64,000 bases of DNA. It comes from Pseudomonas furukawaii. Lineage in GTDB: Bacteria > Pseudomonadota > Gammaproteobacteria > Pseudomonadales > Pseudomonadaceae. A program made the position numbers and the translations under genes. The notes below the pieces were generated by a model that did no database searches, had not been told where the DNA came from, and worked only from the letters and a program-made list of their open reading frames with translations. The stretch is from assembly GCF_002355475.1 (NCBI RefSeq), contig NZ_AP014862.1, forward strand, positions 1,178,001-1,242,000, in the 5' to 3' direction. Shown here piece after piece: positions 9,646 to 21,160 of the stretch. The first letter of the stretch is position 1. The number at the start of each line of letters is the position of its first letter.

Positions 9646-10905
9646 GTGATGAGTGATACAGGTGTCCAGTCCGTGCAGGGGCGCCCGGCAGCCGAAGCCG
9701 CCGAGTCGTCGGGGCTGGAGGTCAAGCGGCTGAGCTTCGTCGAAGCCGTGGCCATGATCGTGGGGACCAACATCGGCGCGGGCGTGCTGTCCATGGCCTA
9801 CGCCAGCCGCAAGGCCGGCTTCGTGCCGCTGCTGATCTGGCTGGCGGTGGCCGGGGTCTTCACGACGATTTCCATGCTCTACGTATCGGAAACCGCGCTG
9901 CGTACCCGCGCCCACCACCAGTTGAGCGGCCTGGCCCAGCGCTACGTTGGCTCCTTCGGTTCCTGGGCGATCTTCCTCTCGGTGGCGGTCAACAGCATCG
10001 GCGCCCTGATCGCCTACATGAGCGGCAGCGGCAAGATCCTCGCCGCCTTCCTCGGCATCAGCCCGGCCCTGGGCAGCCTGCTGTTCTTCCTGCCCGCCGC
10101 CCTGGTGCTTTACCTCGGCCTCGGCGCCATCGGCAAGGGCGAGAAGTTCATCAGCATCGGCATGGTCAGCATGATCCTGATCCTGGTGATCGCCACCCTG
10201 CTCAACGAGAACACCGAGGTGGCCCGCCTGCTGGAAGGCGACTGGATCTACATGGTGCCGGTGTTCAACATCGCCGTGTTCTGCTTCTCGGCCCAGTACA
10301 TCGTTCCGGAGATGGCCCGTGGCTTCAGCGACCAGCCGACGCGCCTGCCCAAAGCGGTGATCACCGGCATGCTCGCCACCTTCGTGCTGCTGGCCATAGT
10401 GCCGGCCTCGGTCATCGGCCTTACCGGGCTGGAGAATCAGTCGGAAGTGGCGACCCTGGCCTGGGGCCAGGCCCTGGGGCAGTGGGCCTTCTACACCGCC
10501 AACACCTTCGCCCTGTGCGCCATGATGACCTCCTACTGGGGCCTGGGCGGCAGCTTCCTGACCAACATCTTCGACAAGTTCCACCGCCTGGGCTCGGAGT
10601 CGCAGCCCAAGACCCGTCTGATGGTGCTGGGCCTGGTCTGCGTACCGCCCTTCGTGCTGGCTTACAGCGGCATGGTGGGGTTCGTCAACGCGCTCTACTT
10701 CGCTGGCGCCTTCAGCGGCGTGATCCTGTCGATCATGCCGATCCTCATGCTGCGTTCCGCACGCAAGCACGGCGACCTGCAACCGGCCTGGCAATGCGGC
10801 TGGATCGCCCACCCGGCCATCCAGGTGGTCATCGTGCTGATCTACCTGGCCAGCGCGGCCTACGCCATCTGCAGCGCGCTGGACCTGCTGCCCTCCGGCT
10901 GGTGA
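9646..10905 (+). CDS. Aromatic amino-acid permease (HAAAP family)
   Basis: 419 aa with about 11 hydrophobic segments. The first helix holds G-T-N-I-G-A-G-V-L-S, the substrate-binding motif of the hydroxy/aromatic amino-acid permease family (Mtr, TnaB, TyrP). These are proton symporters for Trp, Tyr or Phe in the inner membrane. The ~40 residues before helix 1 are polar and cytoplasmic. A strong terminator follows. The 247 bp upstream include a 14-bp palindrome, CCGACCATGGTCGG, at 9409-9422 that could serve the end of tadA or control. Exact amino acid not decidable. Confidence 0.88.
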   Translation: MMSDTGVQSVQGRPAAEAAESSGLEVKRLSFVEAVAMIVGTNIGAGVLSMAYASRKAGFVPLLIWLAVAGVFTTISMLYVSETALRTRAHHQLSGLAQRYVGSFGSWAIFLSVAVNSIGALIAYMSGSGKILAAFLGISPALGSLLFFLPAALVLYLGLGAIGKGEKFISIGMVSMILILVIATLLNENTEVARLLEGDWIYMVPVFNIAVFCFSAQYIVPEMARGFSDQPTRLPKAVITGMLATFVLLAIVPASVIGLTGLENQSEVATLAWGQALGQWAFYTANTFALCAMMTSYWGLGGSFLTNIFDKFHRLGSESQPKTRLMVLGLVCVPPFVLAYSGMVGFVNALYFAGAFSGVILSIMPILMLRSARKHGDLQPAWQCGWIAHPAIQVVIVLIYLASAAYAICSALDLLPSGW

Positions 10906-10920
10906 TCCCAGCCCGGAGCG

Positions 10921-10945
10921 AAAAAGCCCGCATCGCGGGCTTTTT
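10921..10945. terminator. Rho-independent terminator (bidirectional)
   Basis: A-run, stem AAGCCCG/CGGGCTT with a short loop, then a T-run. It lies between the convergent permease and mltF genes and can serve both strands. Confidence 0.9.
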
Positions 10946-10963
10946 CCTGGGCGTAGCGGGGAT

Positions 10964-12496
<1,533 letters not shown>

Positions 12497-12596
12497 TCAG
12501 GCGACGCGAGGCAGCGCGGGAGGTGCCGGAAAGCGGCGCTTTGCGCTAGAATGCACGGCCTCCAAGCACACCCCTTCCCCAGAGGCTGTCCCGACG

Positions 12597-15500
12597 ATGT
12601 TGATCCTGCGCGGTGCTCCCGCCCTTTCCGCCTTTCGCCACGGCAAACTGCTCGAGCAACTGACCCAGAAGGTCCCCGCTGTCAGCGGACTCTACGCCGA
12701 GTTCGCCCATTTCGCCGAGGTGACGGGCGTACTCACCGGGGACGAGGAGCAAGTCCTGGCCCGTCTGCTCAAGTACGGCCCCAGCGTCCCGGTCCAGGAG
12801 CCCAGCGGTCGCCTGTTCCTGGTGGTGCCGCGCTTCGGCACCATTTCGCCCTGGTCCAGCAAGGCCACCGACATCGCCCGCAACTGCGGCCTGGCGAAGA
12901 TCGAGCGCCTGGAACGCGGCATCGCCTACTACGTCGCCGGTGAGCTGAGCGAGGCCGACGCCCAGGCCGTGGCCAGCACCCTGCACGACCGCATGACCCA
13001 GCTGGTGCTGGCCGGCCTGGACGAGGCGTCCGGCCTGTTCAGCCATGCCCAGCCCAAACCGCTGACCGCCGTGGATGTCCTCGGTGGCGGCCGCTCCGCG
13101 CTGGAGAAGGCCAACGTCGAACTGGGCCTGGCGCTCGCCGAGGACGAGATCGACTACCTGGTGAAGAGCTTCGTCGAACTGGGCCGCAATCCCCACGACG
13201 TCGAGCTGATGATGTTCGCCCAGGCCAACTCCGAGCACTGCCGCCACAAGATCTTCAACGCCAGTTGGGACATCGATGGCCAGGCTCAGGAAAAGAGCCT
13301 GTTCGGCATGATCAAGAACACCTACGAGATGCACCGCGAAGGCGTGCTGTCCGCCTACAAGGACAACGCCTCGGTCATCGAGGGCTCCACCGCCGGCCGC
13401 TTCTTCCCGGACCCGGCGACCCGCCAGTACGGCGCCACCCAGGAGCCCGTGCACATCCTGATGAAGGTGGAAACCCACAACCACCCGACCGCCATCGCCC
13501 CCTTCCCCGGCGCCTCCACCGGCTCCGGCGGCGAGATCCGCGACGAAGGCGCCACCGGCCGCGGCGCCAAGCCCAAGGCGGGCCTGACCGGCTTCACCGT
13601 CTCCAACCTGCAGATCCCCGGTTTCGAGCAGCCCTGGGAGAAGCCCTACGGCAAGCCCGAGCGCATCGTCACCCCGCTGGACATCATGATCGAGGGCCCG
13701 CTGGGCGGCGCCGCGTTCAACAACGAGTTCGGCCGCCCGGCCCTGACCGGCTACTTCCGTACCTTCGAGCAGGCCATCGACACGCCCCACGGCGAGGAAG
13801 TGCGCGGCTACCACAAGCCGATCATGCTCGCCGGCGGCATGGGCAACATCCGCGCCGAGCACGTGCAGAAGGGCGAGATCTCCATCGGCGCCAAGCTGAT
13901 CGTCCTCGGTGGCCCGGCCATGCTCATCGGCCTCGGCGGCGGCGCGGCCTCCTCCATGGCCACCGGTGCGAGCTCCGCCGACCTGGACTTCGCCTCCGTG
14001 CAGCGTGACAACCCGGAAATGGAGCGTCGTTGCCAGGAAGTGATCGACCGCTGCTGGCAGCTGGGCGCCGAGAACCCCATCAAGTTCATCCACGACGTGG
14101 GCGCCGGCGGCATCTCCAACGCCCTGCCGGAACTGATCAACGACGGCGGTCGCGGCGGCCGTTTCGAGCTGCGCGCCGTGCCCAACGACGAGCCGGGCAT
14201 GAGCCCGCTGGAAATCTGGTGCAACGAGTCCCAGGAGCGCTATGTGCTCTCCGTGGACGCCGCCGACTTCGAGCGCTTCAAGGCCATCTGCGAACGCGAG
14301 CGCTGCCCCTTCGCGGTCGTGGGCGAAGCCATCGAGGAGCGTCACCTGACCGTCAGCGACAGCCATTTCGGCAACAAGCCGGTGGACATGCCGCTCGAAG
14401 TGCTGCTGGGCAAGCCGCCGCGCATGCACCGCTCCGTCAGCCGTGAAGCCGAGCTGGGCGACGACTTCGCCGGCGCGGTGGACATCGACGACGCCCTGAG
14501 CCGCGTGCTGCACCACCCGGCCGTGGCCAGCAAGAACTTCCTGATCACCATCGGCGACCGCACCATCACCGGCCTCGTGGCCCGTGACCAGATGGTCGGC
14601 CCCTGGCAGGTCCCGGTGGCCGATTGCGCCGTCACCGCCACCAGCTTCGACGTCTACACCGGCGAAGCCATGGCCATGGGCGAGCGCACCCCGCTGGCCC
14701 TGCTGAACGCCCCGGCTTCTGGCCGCATGGCCATCGGCGAGACCATCACCAACCTGGCCGCCGCGAAGATCGACAAGCTTTCCGATATCAAGCTGTCCGC
14801 CAACTGGATGGCCGCCGCCGGTCATCCGGGTGAAGACGCCCGCCTCTACGACACCGTCAAGGCCGTGGGCATGGAACTCTGCCCGGCGCTGGGCATCACC
14901 ATCCCGGTGGGCAAGGACTCCATGTCCATGAAGACCCGCTGGCAGGACGAGGGCGTGGACAAGTCCGTCACTTCGCCGCTGTCCCTGATCGTTACCGGCT
15001 TCGCCCCGGTGCAGGACGTGCGCGCCACCCTGACTCCGCAACTGCGCCTGGACAAGGGCGAGACCGACCTGATCCTGGTGGACCTCGGCCGTGGCCAGAA
15101 CCGCCTGGGCGGCTCCATCCTCGCCCAGGTCTACAGCAAGCTCGGCCAGCAGGTACCGGACGTCGACGACGCCGAGGACCTGAAAGCCTTCTTCGCCGTG
15201 ATCCAGGGCCTGAACGCCGATGGCCACCTGCTGGCCTACCACGACCGTTCCGACGGCGGCCTGCTGGCCACCGTGCTGGAAATGGCCTTCGCCGGCCACT
15301 GCGGCCTGGACCTCTACCTCGATGCCCTGGCGGACAACCGCGACGGCCTGCCCGCCGTGCTGTTCAACGAAGAGCTGGGCGCGGTGATCCAGGTGCGCCA
15401 GGACGCCACGCCCGAAGTGCTGGCCCAGTTCAGCGCCGCCGGCCTCGGCGACTGCGTCGCGGTGATCGGCCAGCCGGTCAACGGCGCCAACGTCGCCATC

Positions 15501-16490
15501 AGCTTCAACGGCGAAGCCGTCTTCGGTGGCGAGCGTCGCCTCCTGCAGCGCCAGTGGTCGGAGACCAGCTACCGCATCCAGCGGCTGCGGGACAACGCCG
15601 ACTGCGCCGACCAGGAGTTCGATGGCCTGCTGGAAGAAGACAATCCCGGCCTGTCGGTGAAACTCGGCTTCGACGTCAACCAGGACATCGCCGCGCCCTA
15701 CATCAGGAAGGGTGTGCGTCCGCAGGTGGCGATCCTGCGTGAGCAGGGCGTCAACGGTCAGGTGGAAATGGCCGCCGCGTTCGACCGCGCCGGCTTCGCG
15801 GCCATCGACGTGCACATGAGCGACATCCTCGCCGGCCGCGTCAGCCTCGAAGACTTCAAGGGCCTGGTGGCCTGCGGTGGCTTCTCCTACGGCGACGTGC
15901 TCGGCGCGGGCGAGGGCTGGGCCAAGTCCATCCTCTTCAACGCCCGTGCCCGTGATGGCTTCCAGGCCTTCTTCGAGCGCAAGGACAGCTTCGCCCTGGG
16001 CGTGTGCAACGGTTGCCAGATGATGTCCAACCTGCACGAGCTGATCCCCGGCACCGAGTTCTGGCCGCACTTCGTGCGCAACCGCTCGGAGCAGTTCGAG
16101 GCCCGCGTCGCCATGGTGCAGGTGCAGGAATCGTCCTCCATCTTCCTGCGTGGCATGGCCGGTTCGCGCATGCCCATCGCCATCGCCCATGGTGAAGGCC
16201 ATGCCGAGTTCGAAAGCGAGGAAGCCCTGCTGGAAGCCGACCTGTCCGGTTGCGTGTCCCTGCGCTTCGTCGACAACCACGGCAAGGTCACCGAAACCTA
16301 CCCGGCCAACCCCAACGGTTCGCCCCGTGGCATCACCGGCCTCACCAGCCGCGACGGCCGCGTGACCATCATGATGCCGCACCCGGAGCGGGTCTTCCGC
16401 GCCGTGCAGAACTCCTGGCGCCCCGACGAGTGGCAGGAAGACGCCGGCTGGATGCGCATGTTCCGCAACGCCCGCGTCTGGGTGGATTAA
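12597..16490 (+). CDS. purL: Phosphoribosylformylglycinamidine synthase (PurL)
   Basis: 1297 aa from ATG 12597, the usual length for the large single-chain enzyme of gammaproteobacteria; an in-frame start at 12474 lies in the promoter region. It makes FGAM from FGAR, ATP and glutamine, step 4 of purine synthesis. Order: N-terminal domain, linker, two AIR-synthase-like halves (N-S-E-H-C-R-H-K near 210; [10 protein letters not shown] and G-S-G-G-E-I-R-D near 300), then a C-terminal glutaminase with nucleophile Cys in G-V-C-N-G-C-Q and the H-G-E-G-H motif. A strong terminator follows. The opposite strand also stays open for almost the full length because of codon bias. Confidence 0.98.
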   Translation: MLILRGAPALSAFRHGKLLEQLTQKVPAVSGLYAEFAHFAEVTGVLTGDEEQVLARLLKYGPSVPVQEPSGRLFLVVPRFGTISPWSSKATDIARNCGLAKIERLERGIAYYVAGELSEADAQAVASTLHDRMTQLVLAGLDEASGLFSHAQPKPLTAVDVLGGGRSALEKANVELGLALAEDEIDYLVKSFVELGRNPHDVELMMFAQANSEHCRHKIFNASWDIDGQAQEKSLFGMIKNTYEMHREGVLSAYKDNASVIEGSTAGRFFPDPATRQYGATQEPVHILMKVETHNHPTAIAPFPGASTGSGGEIRDEGATGRGAKPKAGLTGFTVSNLQIPGFEQPWEKPYGKPERIVTPLDIMIEGPLGGAAFNNEFGRPALTGYFRTFEQAIDTPHGEEVRGYHKPIMLAGGMGNIRAEHVQKGEISIGAKLIVLGGPAMLIGLGGGAASSMATGASSADLDFASVQRDNPEMERRCQEVIDRCWQLGAENPIKFIHDVGAGGISNALPELINDGGRGGRFELRAVPNDEPGMSPLEIWCNESQERYVLSVDAADFERFKAICERERCPFAVVGEAIEERHLTVSDSHFGNKPVDMPLEVLLGKPPRMHRSVSREAELGDDFAGAVDIDDALSRVLHHPAVASKNFLITIGDRTITGLVARDQMVGPWQVPVADCAVTATSFDVYTGEAMAMGERTPLALLNAPASGRMAIGETITNLAAAKIDKLSDIKLSANWMAAAGHPGEDARLYDTVKAVGMELCPALGITIPVGKDSMSMKTRWQDEGVDKSVTSPLSLIVTGFAPVQDVRATLTPQLRLDKGETDLILVDLGRGQNRLGGSILAQVYSKLGQQVPDVDDAEDLKAFFAVIQGLNADGHLLAYHDRSDGGLLATVLEMAFAGHCGLDLYLDALADNRDGLPAVLFNEELGAVIQVRQDATPEVLAQFSAAGLGDCVAVIGQPVNGANVAISFNGEAVFGGERRLLQRQWSETSYRIQRLRDNADCADQEFDGLLEEDNPGLSVKLGFDVNQDIAAPYIRKGVRPQVAILREQGVNGQVEMAAAFDRAGFAAIDVHMSDILAGRVSLEDFKGLVACGGFSYGDVLGAGEGWAKSILFNARARDGFQAFFERKDSFALGVCNGCQMMSNLHELIPGTEFWPHFVRNRSEQFEARVAMVQVQESSSIFLRGMAGSRMPIAIAHGEGHAEFESEEALLEADLSGCVSLRFVDNHGKVTETYPANPNGSPRGITGLTSRDGRVTIMMPHPERVFRAVQNSWRPDEWQEDAGWMRMFRNARVWVD

Positions 16491-16604
16491 CCGGCCGAAG
16501 GCGGTCCGATGACCCTCTCCCACAGGTGGGGGAGGGCGCCAGAAGGGCGGGAAAGGGCTGGTTCAGCCAACCCCCCCGCCGTTTGGCCCATGCGGTCATC
16601 GACA

Positions 16605-16643
16605 GGAAAAGGCGGGAGAAGGCACCCTTCTCCCGCCTTTTTC
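16605..16643 (+). terminator. Terminator after purL
   Basis: Long stem AAGGCGGGAGAAGG / CCTTCTCCCGCCTT with a 3-base loop, followed by a T-run. A weaker hairpin made from CCCTCTCCC...GGGGGAGGG precedes it at about 16512-16536. Confidence 0.9.
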
Positions 16644-16657
16644 ATTCTGGGGCCGCC

Positions 16658-16918
16658 ATGTCGGAACCGCCGCTTCCTGAAGTCCGTCTGCTGCAACCTG
16701 GTGAGCGCTGCCGGCTCTGCCGCTGCGGGGGATCTCCGCTGTTGCCGGATTGCCCGGCGGACTGCCCGGATGGCCTCGCCTTCACCGCCCGCCGCGAGCA
16801 GCGCCTGCTGCTGTGCCGATGCGGCCGGTCTTCGCGCCTCCCCTGGTGCGATGGCAGCCACAGCCCGCCCACGCCCACCCTTGGCCTGCGTTGGCGACGA
16901 TTCTGGAAAGGTGAGTAG
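16658..16918 (+). CDS. CDGSH-type iron-sulfur protein
   Basis: 86 aa from ATG 16658. The C-terminal half has the full CDGSH ligand set C-R-C-x(2)-S-x(3)-P-W-C-D-G-S-H, which binds a 2Fe-2S cluster with three Cys and one His. The N-terminal half has a similar but incomplete copy (C-R-C-G-G-S-P-L-L-P-D-C-P), missing the D-G-S-H, so this is a tandem-CDGSH protein with one degenerate copy. Such proteins are soluble and probably act in electron transfer or redox sensing. It sits just behind the purL terminator, so it needs its own promoter or readthrough. Confidence 0.82.
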   Translation: MSEPPLPEVRLLQPGERCRLCRCGGSPLLPDCPADCPDGLAFTARREQRLLLCRCGRSSRLPWCDGSHSPPTPTLGLRWRRFWKGE

Positions 16919-17066
16919 CGCGTCGCGTTTCTCGACGAATTGCCGTAGAACGCCGGGCCTCGCCATCGGTCAAATCTGCCGACTGTGAAGAACACCACGG
17001 CAGGGATTGATATCGCAGTGCCATTATCGCGAAGCAGTCCCGCCACACGATCCTGCGGAGAACCCG

Positions 17067-17384
17067 ATGTACAAGCTCTCTTTCTATGTGCCGGAAAGCC
17101 ATCTGGAACCGGTGAAAAAGGCCGTGTTCGCCGTTGGTGGCGGCCGTATCGGCGCCTATGACAGCTGCTGCTGGCAATCGCTCGGCCAGGGCCAGTTCCG
17201 GCCGCTCGAAGGCAGCAACCCCTTCCTGGGCCAGAGCGGCGTGGTGGAGCAGGTGGCGGAGTGGAAGGTGGAGATGGTGGTGGCCGACGAACTGATCCAC
17301 GACGTCGTCAAGGCCCTGAAGAAGGCCCATCCCTACGAGACGCCCGCTTTCGAGGTCTGGCGCCTGTCCGACATGGTGTTCTGA
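17067..17384 (+). CDS. NIF3/YqfO-type C-terminal domain protein
   Basis: 105 aa from ATG 17067, with GGAG upstream. It matches the stand-alone version of the CutA1-like domain inserted in YqfO/NIF3 proteins: K-L-S-F-Y-V-P-E-S-H, G-G-G-R-I-G-A-Y-D-S-C, F-R-P-L-E-G-S-N-P, and the A-H-P-Y-E-T-P end. The conserved His/Glu ends suggest metal or ligand binding; function is not established. Its stop is 1 bp from the convergent AraC regulator stop. Confidence 0.85.
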   Translation: MYKLSFYVPESHLEPVKKAVFAVGGGRIGAYDSCCWQSLGQGQFRPLEGSNPFLGQSGVVEQVAEWKVEMVVADELIHDVVKALKKAHPYETPAFEVWRLSDMVF

Positions 17385-17385
17385 T

Positions 17386-18258
17386 TCAGCGCAAGGCCGC
17401 CCGATAGGCCCCGGGCGAGCCGCCCATGGCCGCGCGGAAGCGGTTGCTGAAATGGCTGGCGCTCGAGAAGCCGCAGGCCAGGGCCACCTCACCCAGGGGC
17501 AGCGCCGTCTCTCGCAGCAGCCAACGCGCGCGCTCCAGGCGGCGGGCCAGCACGTACTGGTGGGGAGGCATGCCGAAGCTCTCGCGGAACATCCGCGCGA
17601 AGTGGTACTCCGACAGGGCGGCGAAGGCCGCCAGCTCGCCGAGGCTGATGGGCTCGGCCAGCCGCGAGTCGATGTAATCCATCAGCCGCTTGCGCAGGGC
17701 CGGCGCCAGCCCGCCCTTGAGCCGCAGCCCATCGCGAAGGCCCGCCTGGGTCAGCACATTGTGATGGATCATCTCGAAGCCGATGCTGGTGGCGCGAAGG
17801 CGTTCGGCCGGCTCCTTCCAGTCCAGCTGGATCAACTGGTGGAAGCGCGCGACCTGCTGCGGGTCGTCGAGAAAGGTCCGCTCCTGCAACTGCAATTCCC
17901 GGGGCTCGCGGTCCAGCAGGGTGACCGCCGCCTCGGCGAAGTGCTGGGTGCTGAAGTAGAGGTGGGCCAGGCGGATCTCGCCATTGATCACCCAGGATGA
18001 CTCGTGGCCCGCCGGCAGGATGCACAGCTTGCCGGGCGCACCCTTGGCTTCGGGGCGCTCGCGGCGAAAGGTGCCGGTGCCGCCGGCCAGGTAGCAGGAG
18101 AGGGTGTGCACCTGCGGCCCTGCGTAGTCGCGGGCATCGTGGTGGTTGCTCCAGAGCGCCGCGCCCAGGCCGTCGCCCAGTTCCGCGCTGTGCTCCAGGC
18201 GGGCGTTGGGCGAACTGCTGAGGGACTGGAAGACCTGGTTCCGATCGAGTAGCGACAT
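17386..18258 (-). CDS. AraC-family transcriptional regulator
   Basis: 290 aa. The last ~100 residues hold the two helix-turn-helix units of AraC/XylS proteins (I-S-L-G-E-L-A-A-F-A-A-L-S, then L-P-L-G-E-V-A-L-A-C-G-F-S-S-A-S-H-F). The N-terminal ~170 residues are a cupin-like sensing domain. It is divergent from the DMT exporter with 143 bp between starts, so it most likely controls that gene and itself. The ligand is unknown. Confidence 0.9.
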   Translation of the reverse strand: MSLLDRNQVFQSLSSSPNARLEHSAELGDGLGAALWSNHHDARDYAGPQVHTLSCYLAGGTGTFRRERPEAKGAPGKLCILPAGHESSWVINGEIRLAHLYFSTQHFAEAAVTLLDREPRELQLQERTFLDDPQQVARFHQLIQLDWKEPAERLRATSIGFEMIHHNVLTQAGLRDGLRLKGGLAPALRKRLMDYIDSRLAEPISLGELAAFAALSEYHFARMFRESFGMPPHQYVLARRLERARWLLRETALPLGEVALACGFSSASHFSNRFRAAMGGSPGAYRAALR

Positions 18259-18401
18259 GGGCGGGCCTGTGGGTAACTGCCTGCCATGCTAGCGCGCGCC
18301 TGCCCGCGCGGGCAGCCTCCCGACGAGATAAGCGCAAGATTGTGCAAGCGGCCGGGGCGGGCGGGCGGGAGACTGCAACCTCTGCCACCGGAGCCGCCTC
18401 G

Positions 18402-19319
18402 ATGAACCTCTCGCTCTACCTGCTCACCGTGCTCATCTGGGGCACCACCTGGATCGCCATCAAGCTGCAGATGGGCAGCGTCGCCATCCCGGCGTCCATC
18501 GCCTACCGCTTCGCCCTGGCCGCCGCGGTGCTGTTCGCCGTGCTGCTGCTGTCGCGCCGGCTGCAGAAGCTCGACGGCCGCGCCCAGCTCATCTGCCTGG
18601 CCCAGGGCCTGTGCCTGTTCTGCGTCAACTTCATGTGCTTCTACACTGCCAGCCAGTGGATCCCCAGCGGGCTGATCGCCGTGGTCTTCTCCACCGCCAC
18701 CCTGTGGAACGCCCTCAATGCCCGGCTGTTCTTCGGCGCGCGCATCGCCGCCAACGTGCTGGCCGGTGGCGCCCTGGGGCTGGCGGGGCTGGCCCTGCTG
18801 TTCTGGCCGGAACTCGCCCATCACAGCGCCAGCCGCGAGACCCTGATCGGCCTGGGCCTGGCGTTGTTCGGGACCCTCTGCTTCTCCGCCGGCAACCTGC
18901 TCTCCAGCCTGCAGCAGAAGGCCGGCCTCAAGCCCCTCACCACCAACGCCTGGGGCATGTTCTACGGCGCGCTGATGCTCTCGGCCTGGTGCCTGGCCAG
19001 CGGCACGCCCTTCGGCATGGAGTGGAACACCCGCTACATCGGCTCGCTGCTCTACCTGGCCATTCCCGGCTCGGTGATCGGCTTCACCGCCTACCTGACC
19101 CTGGTGGGGCGCATGGGCCCCGAGCGCGCCGCCTACTGCACCGTGCTCTTCCCGGTGGTGGCCCTGAACATCTCGGCCTTCGCCGAAGGCTATGAATGGA
19201 CCCTGCCGGCGCTGCTGGGCCTGGTCCTGGTGATGGCCGGCAATGTGCTGGTGTTCCGCAAGCCGAAACCCCGGGCAGCGCCCGCCCACACCGAGGGTGG
19301 CTGCGCGCGGCCTTCGTAG
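18402..19319 (+). CDS. DMT-family (EamA) transporter
   Basis: 305 aa from ATG 18402 with GGAG upstream. Ten hydrophobic segments form two EamA repeats; the first helix has L-I-W-G-T-T-W-I-A-I-K, typical of the drug/metabolite transporter superfamily. It probably exports an amino acid or metabolite across the inner membrane. Regulation by the divergent AraC protein is likely. Its stop codon lies inside the left end of a small inverted-repeat element. Confidence 0.9.
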   Translation: MNLSLYLLTVLIWGTTWIAIKLQMGSVAIPASIAYRFALAAAVLFAVLLLSRRLQKLDGRAQLICLAQGLCLFCVNFMCFYTASQWIPSGLIAVVFSTATLWNALNARLFFGARIAANVLAGGALGLAGLALLFWPELAHHSASRETLIGLGLALFGTLCFSAGNLLSSLQQKAGLKPLTTNAWGMFYGALMLSAWCLASGTPFGMEWNTRYIGSLLYLAIPGSVIGFTAYLTLVGRMGPERAAYCTVLFPVVALNISAFAEGYEWTLPALLGLVLVMAGNVLVFRKPKPRAAPAHTEGGCARPS

Positions 19320-19397
19320 GATCAGGCTGAGCGAAGCGATGCCCGTGCGGTGGTGGGGCTGGTCCATGGGGTTCGCAGGCCCGTCTCGTCCTACGAG
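19313..19397. repeat. Small element with terminal inverted repeats between convergent genes
   Basis: About 85 bp bounded by TCGTAGGA (19314-19321) and TCCTACGA (19389-19396), a perfect 8-bp inverted pair. The inner part holds a GGCTGAGCGAAGCGATGCC stretch of the kind repeated in pseudomonad intergenic regions. The stop codons of both convergent genes lie in the two ends. It may act as a bidirectional terminator hairpin. Confidence 0.5.
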
Positions 19398-19771
19398 TGG
19401 CCTCCGGTACGGCGAAGGAGGATGACGCCGGCGAGTACGGGGTAGCAGAGGTAGTGCAGGACGAACAGGGCGATGGCCATGGGGCCGGGGGCGTTCTGCA
19501 GGGTCATCATGCCCAGCAGTCCCAGGTAGAGGACCGCGAGCAGGGCGCCGTAGCCAATGACGATGCGCCAGGCCTCGCCCCGGGTGGGCGGGCGCTTGTG
19601 CAGCAGGCGGAAGGCGAGGGACATGAGCAGGGCGGTGGCGCCGGCGATCACCAGGGTCGCCAGCAGCCCGCCGAGGTGCACCAGGCTGCGCAGGGCGACG
19701 TTGAGCAGCATGGCCAGCGCCACGCCGCCGATCATGATGTAGCGCAGGGCCAGGGGATGAGGCGTGTTCAT
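19391..19771 (-). CDS. Small four-helix membrane protein
   Basis: 126 aa from ATG 19771. Four hydrophobic segments are visible (around 12-25, 32-52, 70-88, 98-118) and no motif I know. Its start overlaps the stop of the short-chain dehydrogenase by 4 bp (ATGA), so the two are probably co-translated. Function unknown. Confidence 0.75.
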   Translation of the reverse strand: MNTPHPLALRYIMIGGVALAMLLNVALRSLVHLGGLLATLVIAGATALLMSLAFRLLHKRPPTRGEAWRIVIGYGALLAVLYLGLLGMMTLQNAPGPMAIALFVLHYLCYPVLAGVILLRRTGGHS

Positions 19772-20607
19772 GGGCGCTCCAGCGTCACATCGAGGCCGAA
19801 GCGCTTCTTCAGCACCCGGTCCAGCAGCGATCGGGGCAGCAGCCGGGCGAGCAGCGGCAGGGCGCGGCTGCCGTTGCCGATGCGTACCAGCGTCGGACGG
19901 GGCGAACGCCGCACGGCGGCCAGCAAGGCACGGGCGAAGTCCTCCGCGGAGGTGGGGTTGTCCTGGGAGGCACGGGCCCGGGTGCGGATGCCCTCGCGCA
20001 CCGGCCACCAGGGCGAGTCCTCGGCGATCAGCGCCTCGGCCTCGCGGGTGGCGCTGGCGCCGAAGCTGGAGGCGATGGCGCCGGGCTGGACCTCCATCAA
20101 TTCGATGCCGAAGGGCGCCAGCTCCAGCCGCAGGGCGTCGGACAGGGCGTGCACCGCCGCCTTGGAGGCGCAGTAGGCGCCGGCGAAGGGGGTGACCAGC
20201 ACGCCGGAGACGCTGCCGATGTTCACCACCAGGCCCCGGCGCGTGCGCAGCAGCGGGAAGCAGGCGCGGGTGACGTCCACCAGGGCGAAGACGTTGGTCT
20301 CGAACTGGCGGCGCATGGCCTCGGCGCCGCCGTCCAGCAGCGGCCCCATGGCGCCGTAGCCGGCGTTGTTCACCAGCACATCGAGGCCGCCGGCTTCCCG
20401 TTCCAGGCGCTGGGCCAGGGTAGCGACGGCGGCGGGGTCGTTGACGTCCAGTTCCACGGCCTTGAACCCGGCGTCGGCCAGCCGTTCCAGGTCGGCGGGT
20501 TTGCGGGCGCTGGCCCAGACGTCGTAGCCAGCGGTCTTGAAGGCATCGGCCAGGGCGCGGCCGATGCCGCTGGAACATCCGGTGATCAGGGCGGTGGGGG
20601 CGGGCAT
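19768..20607 (-). CDS. Short-chain dehydrogenase/reductase
   Basis: 279 aa from ATG 20607. Classical SDR: nucleotide motif T-G-C-S-S-G-I-G near 9-16, N-N-A-G near 87-90, catalytic Ser in I-G-S-V-S-G, and Y-C-A-S-K (Tyr and Lys). The specificity loop follows (V-Q-P-G-A-I). The long C-terminal part (R-I-G-N-G-S-R and after) is like retinol-dehydrogenase-type SDRs of proteobacteria. Substrate not predictable. It is coupled to the small membrane protein downstream. Confidence 0.9.
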   Translation of the reverse strand: MPAPTALITGCSSGIGRALADAFKTAGYDVWASARKPADLERLADAGFKAVELDVNDPAAVATLAQRLEREAGGLDVLVNNAGYGAMGPLLDGGAEAMRRQFETNVFALVDVTRACFPLLRTRRGLVVNIGSVSGVLVTPFAGAYCASKAAVHALSDALRLELAPFGIELMEVQPGAIASSFGASATREAEALIAEDSPWWPVREGIRTRARASQDNPTSAEDFARALLAAVRRSPRPTLVRIGNGSRALPLLARLLPRSLLDRVLKKRFGLDVTLERP

Positions 20608-20650
20608 CCGAGGTCCTTCTGTGCTGGGCGGAGGGGAGAGGGGAGCAGCG

Positions 20651-21112
20651 TCAGTCGACGAATGTGCCACGCAGATCGCTTGCGCGAAACTCCAGGGATC
20701 GTGCGCGATAACCCTGGCGAATGGGCGGCAGGGGCAGGCAGTCGCGCCAGTCGGCGCCCGGCTGGATCTCGCGGGGGCCCAGGTAGCGCGGGTGCTCGTA
20801 GCTGGGCTGGACCAGGTCGATGGTGTCGCCGGGACGCGTGGCCTGGAGCTGCCAGGCGAAGTCCTGGAGCACCGCGTCGGCGCCATTGTGGACGACGATG
20901 GCCAGGGGGCGGTCGGCGGGACAGGTGTCATCCAGGCGCAGCTGGATTTCCAGGCGGGCGAAGCGGCGTTCTTCCACGCGCTCCTGCCAGAGCACCCAGG
21001 CGGCCACCAGGCCCAGGCCGGTCACCGCCGCCATGGACAGCGGCAGGGCCTTGGCCGGGTAGCGCAGCAGGAGGATGAGCCAGGTGAGGATGAGGACGAT
21101 GCCGATGAGCAT
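20651..21112 (-). CDS. Small membrane-anchored protein of unknown function
   Basis: 153 aa. Two hydrophobic segments at ~1-17 and ~24-43 form a membrane anchor; the remaining ~110 residues are polar and would be periplasmic or cytoplasmic. Two Cys (near 64 and 124) could pair. No family recognised. It follows algA on the same strand with 48 bp between, and an imperfect hairpin (GGGAGG.../CCTCCC) lies in that gap, so readthrough from the alginate operon cannot be excluded. Confidence 0.7.
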   Translation of the reverse strand: MLIGIVLILTWLILLLRYPAKALPLSMAAVTGLGLVAAWVLWQERVEERRFARLEIQLRLDDTCPADRPLAIVVHNGADAVLQDFAWQLQATRPGDTIDLVQPSYEHPRYLGPREIQPGADWRDCLPLPPIRQGYRARSLEFRASDLRGTFVD

Positions 21113-21160
21113 GGGAGGACCTCCGTGTGAGGCCTCCCATGCTAACCCAGCTGGACGCCG

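Noticed and set aside
12546-16523. Open frame of 1325 codons on the minus strand opposite purL
   Set aside because: It is a shadow of purL produced by strong G/C codon bias; its translation is rich in Ala, Gly, His and Val without motifs.
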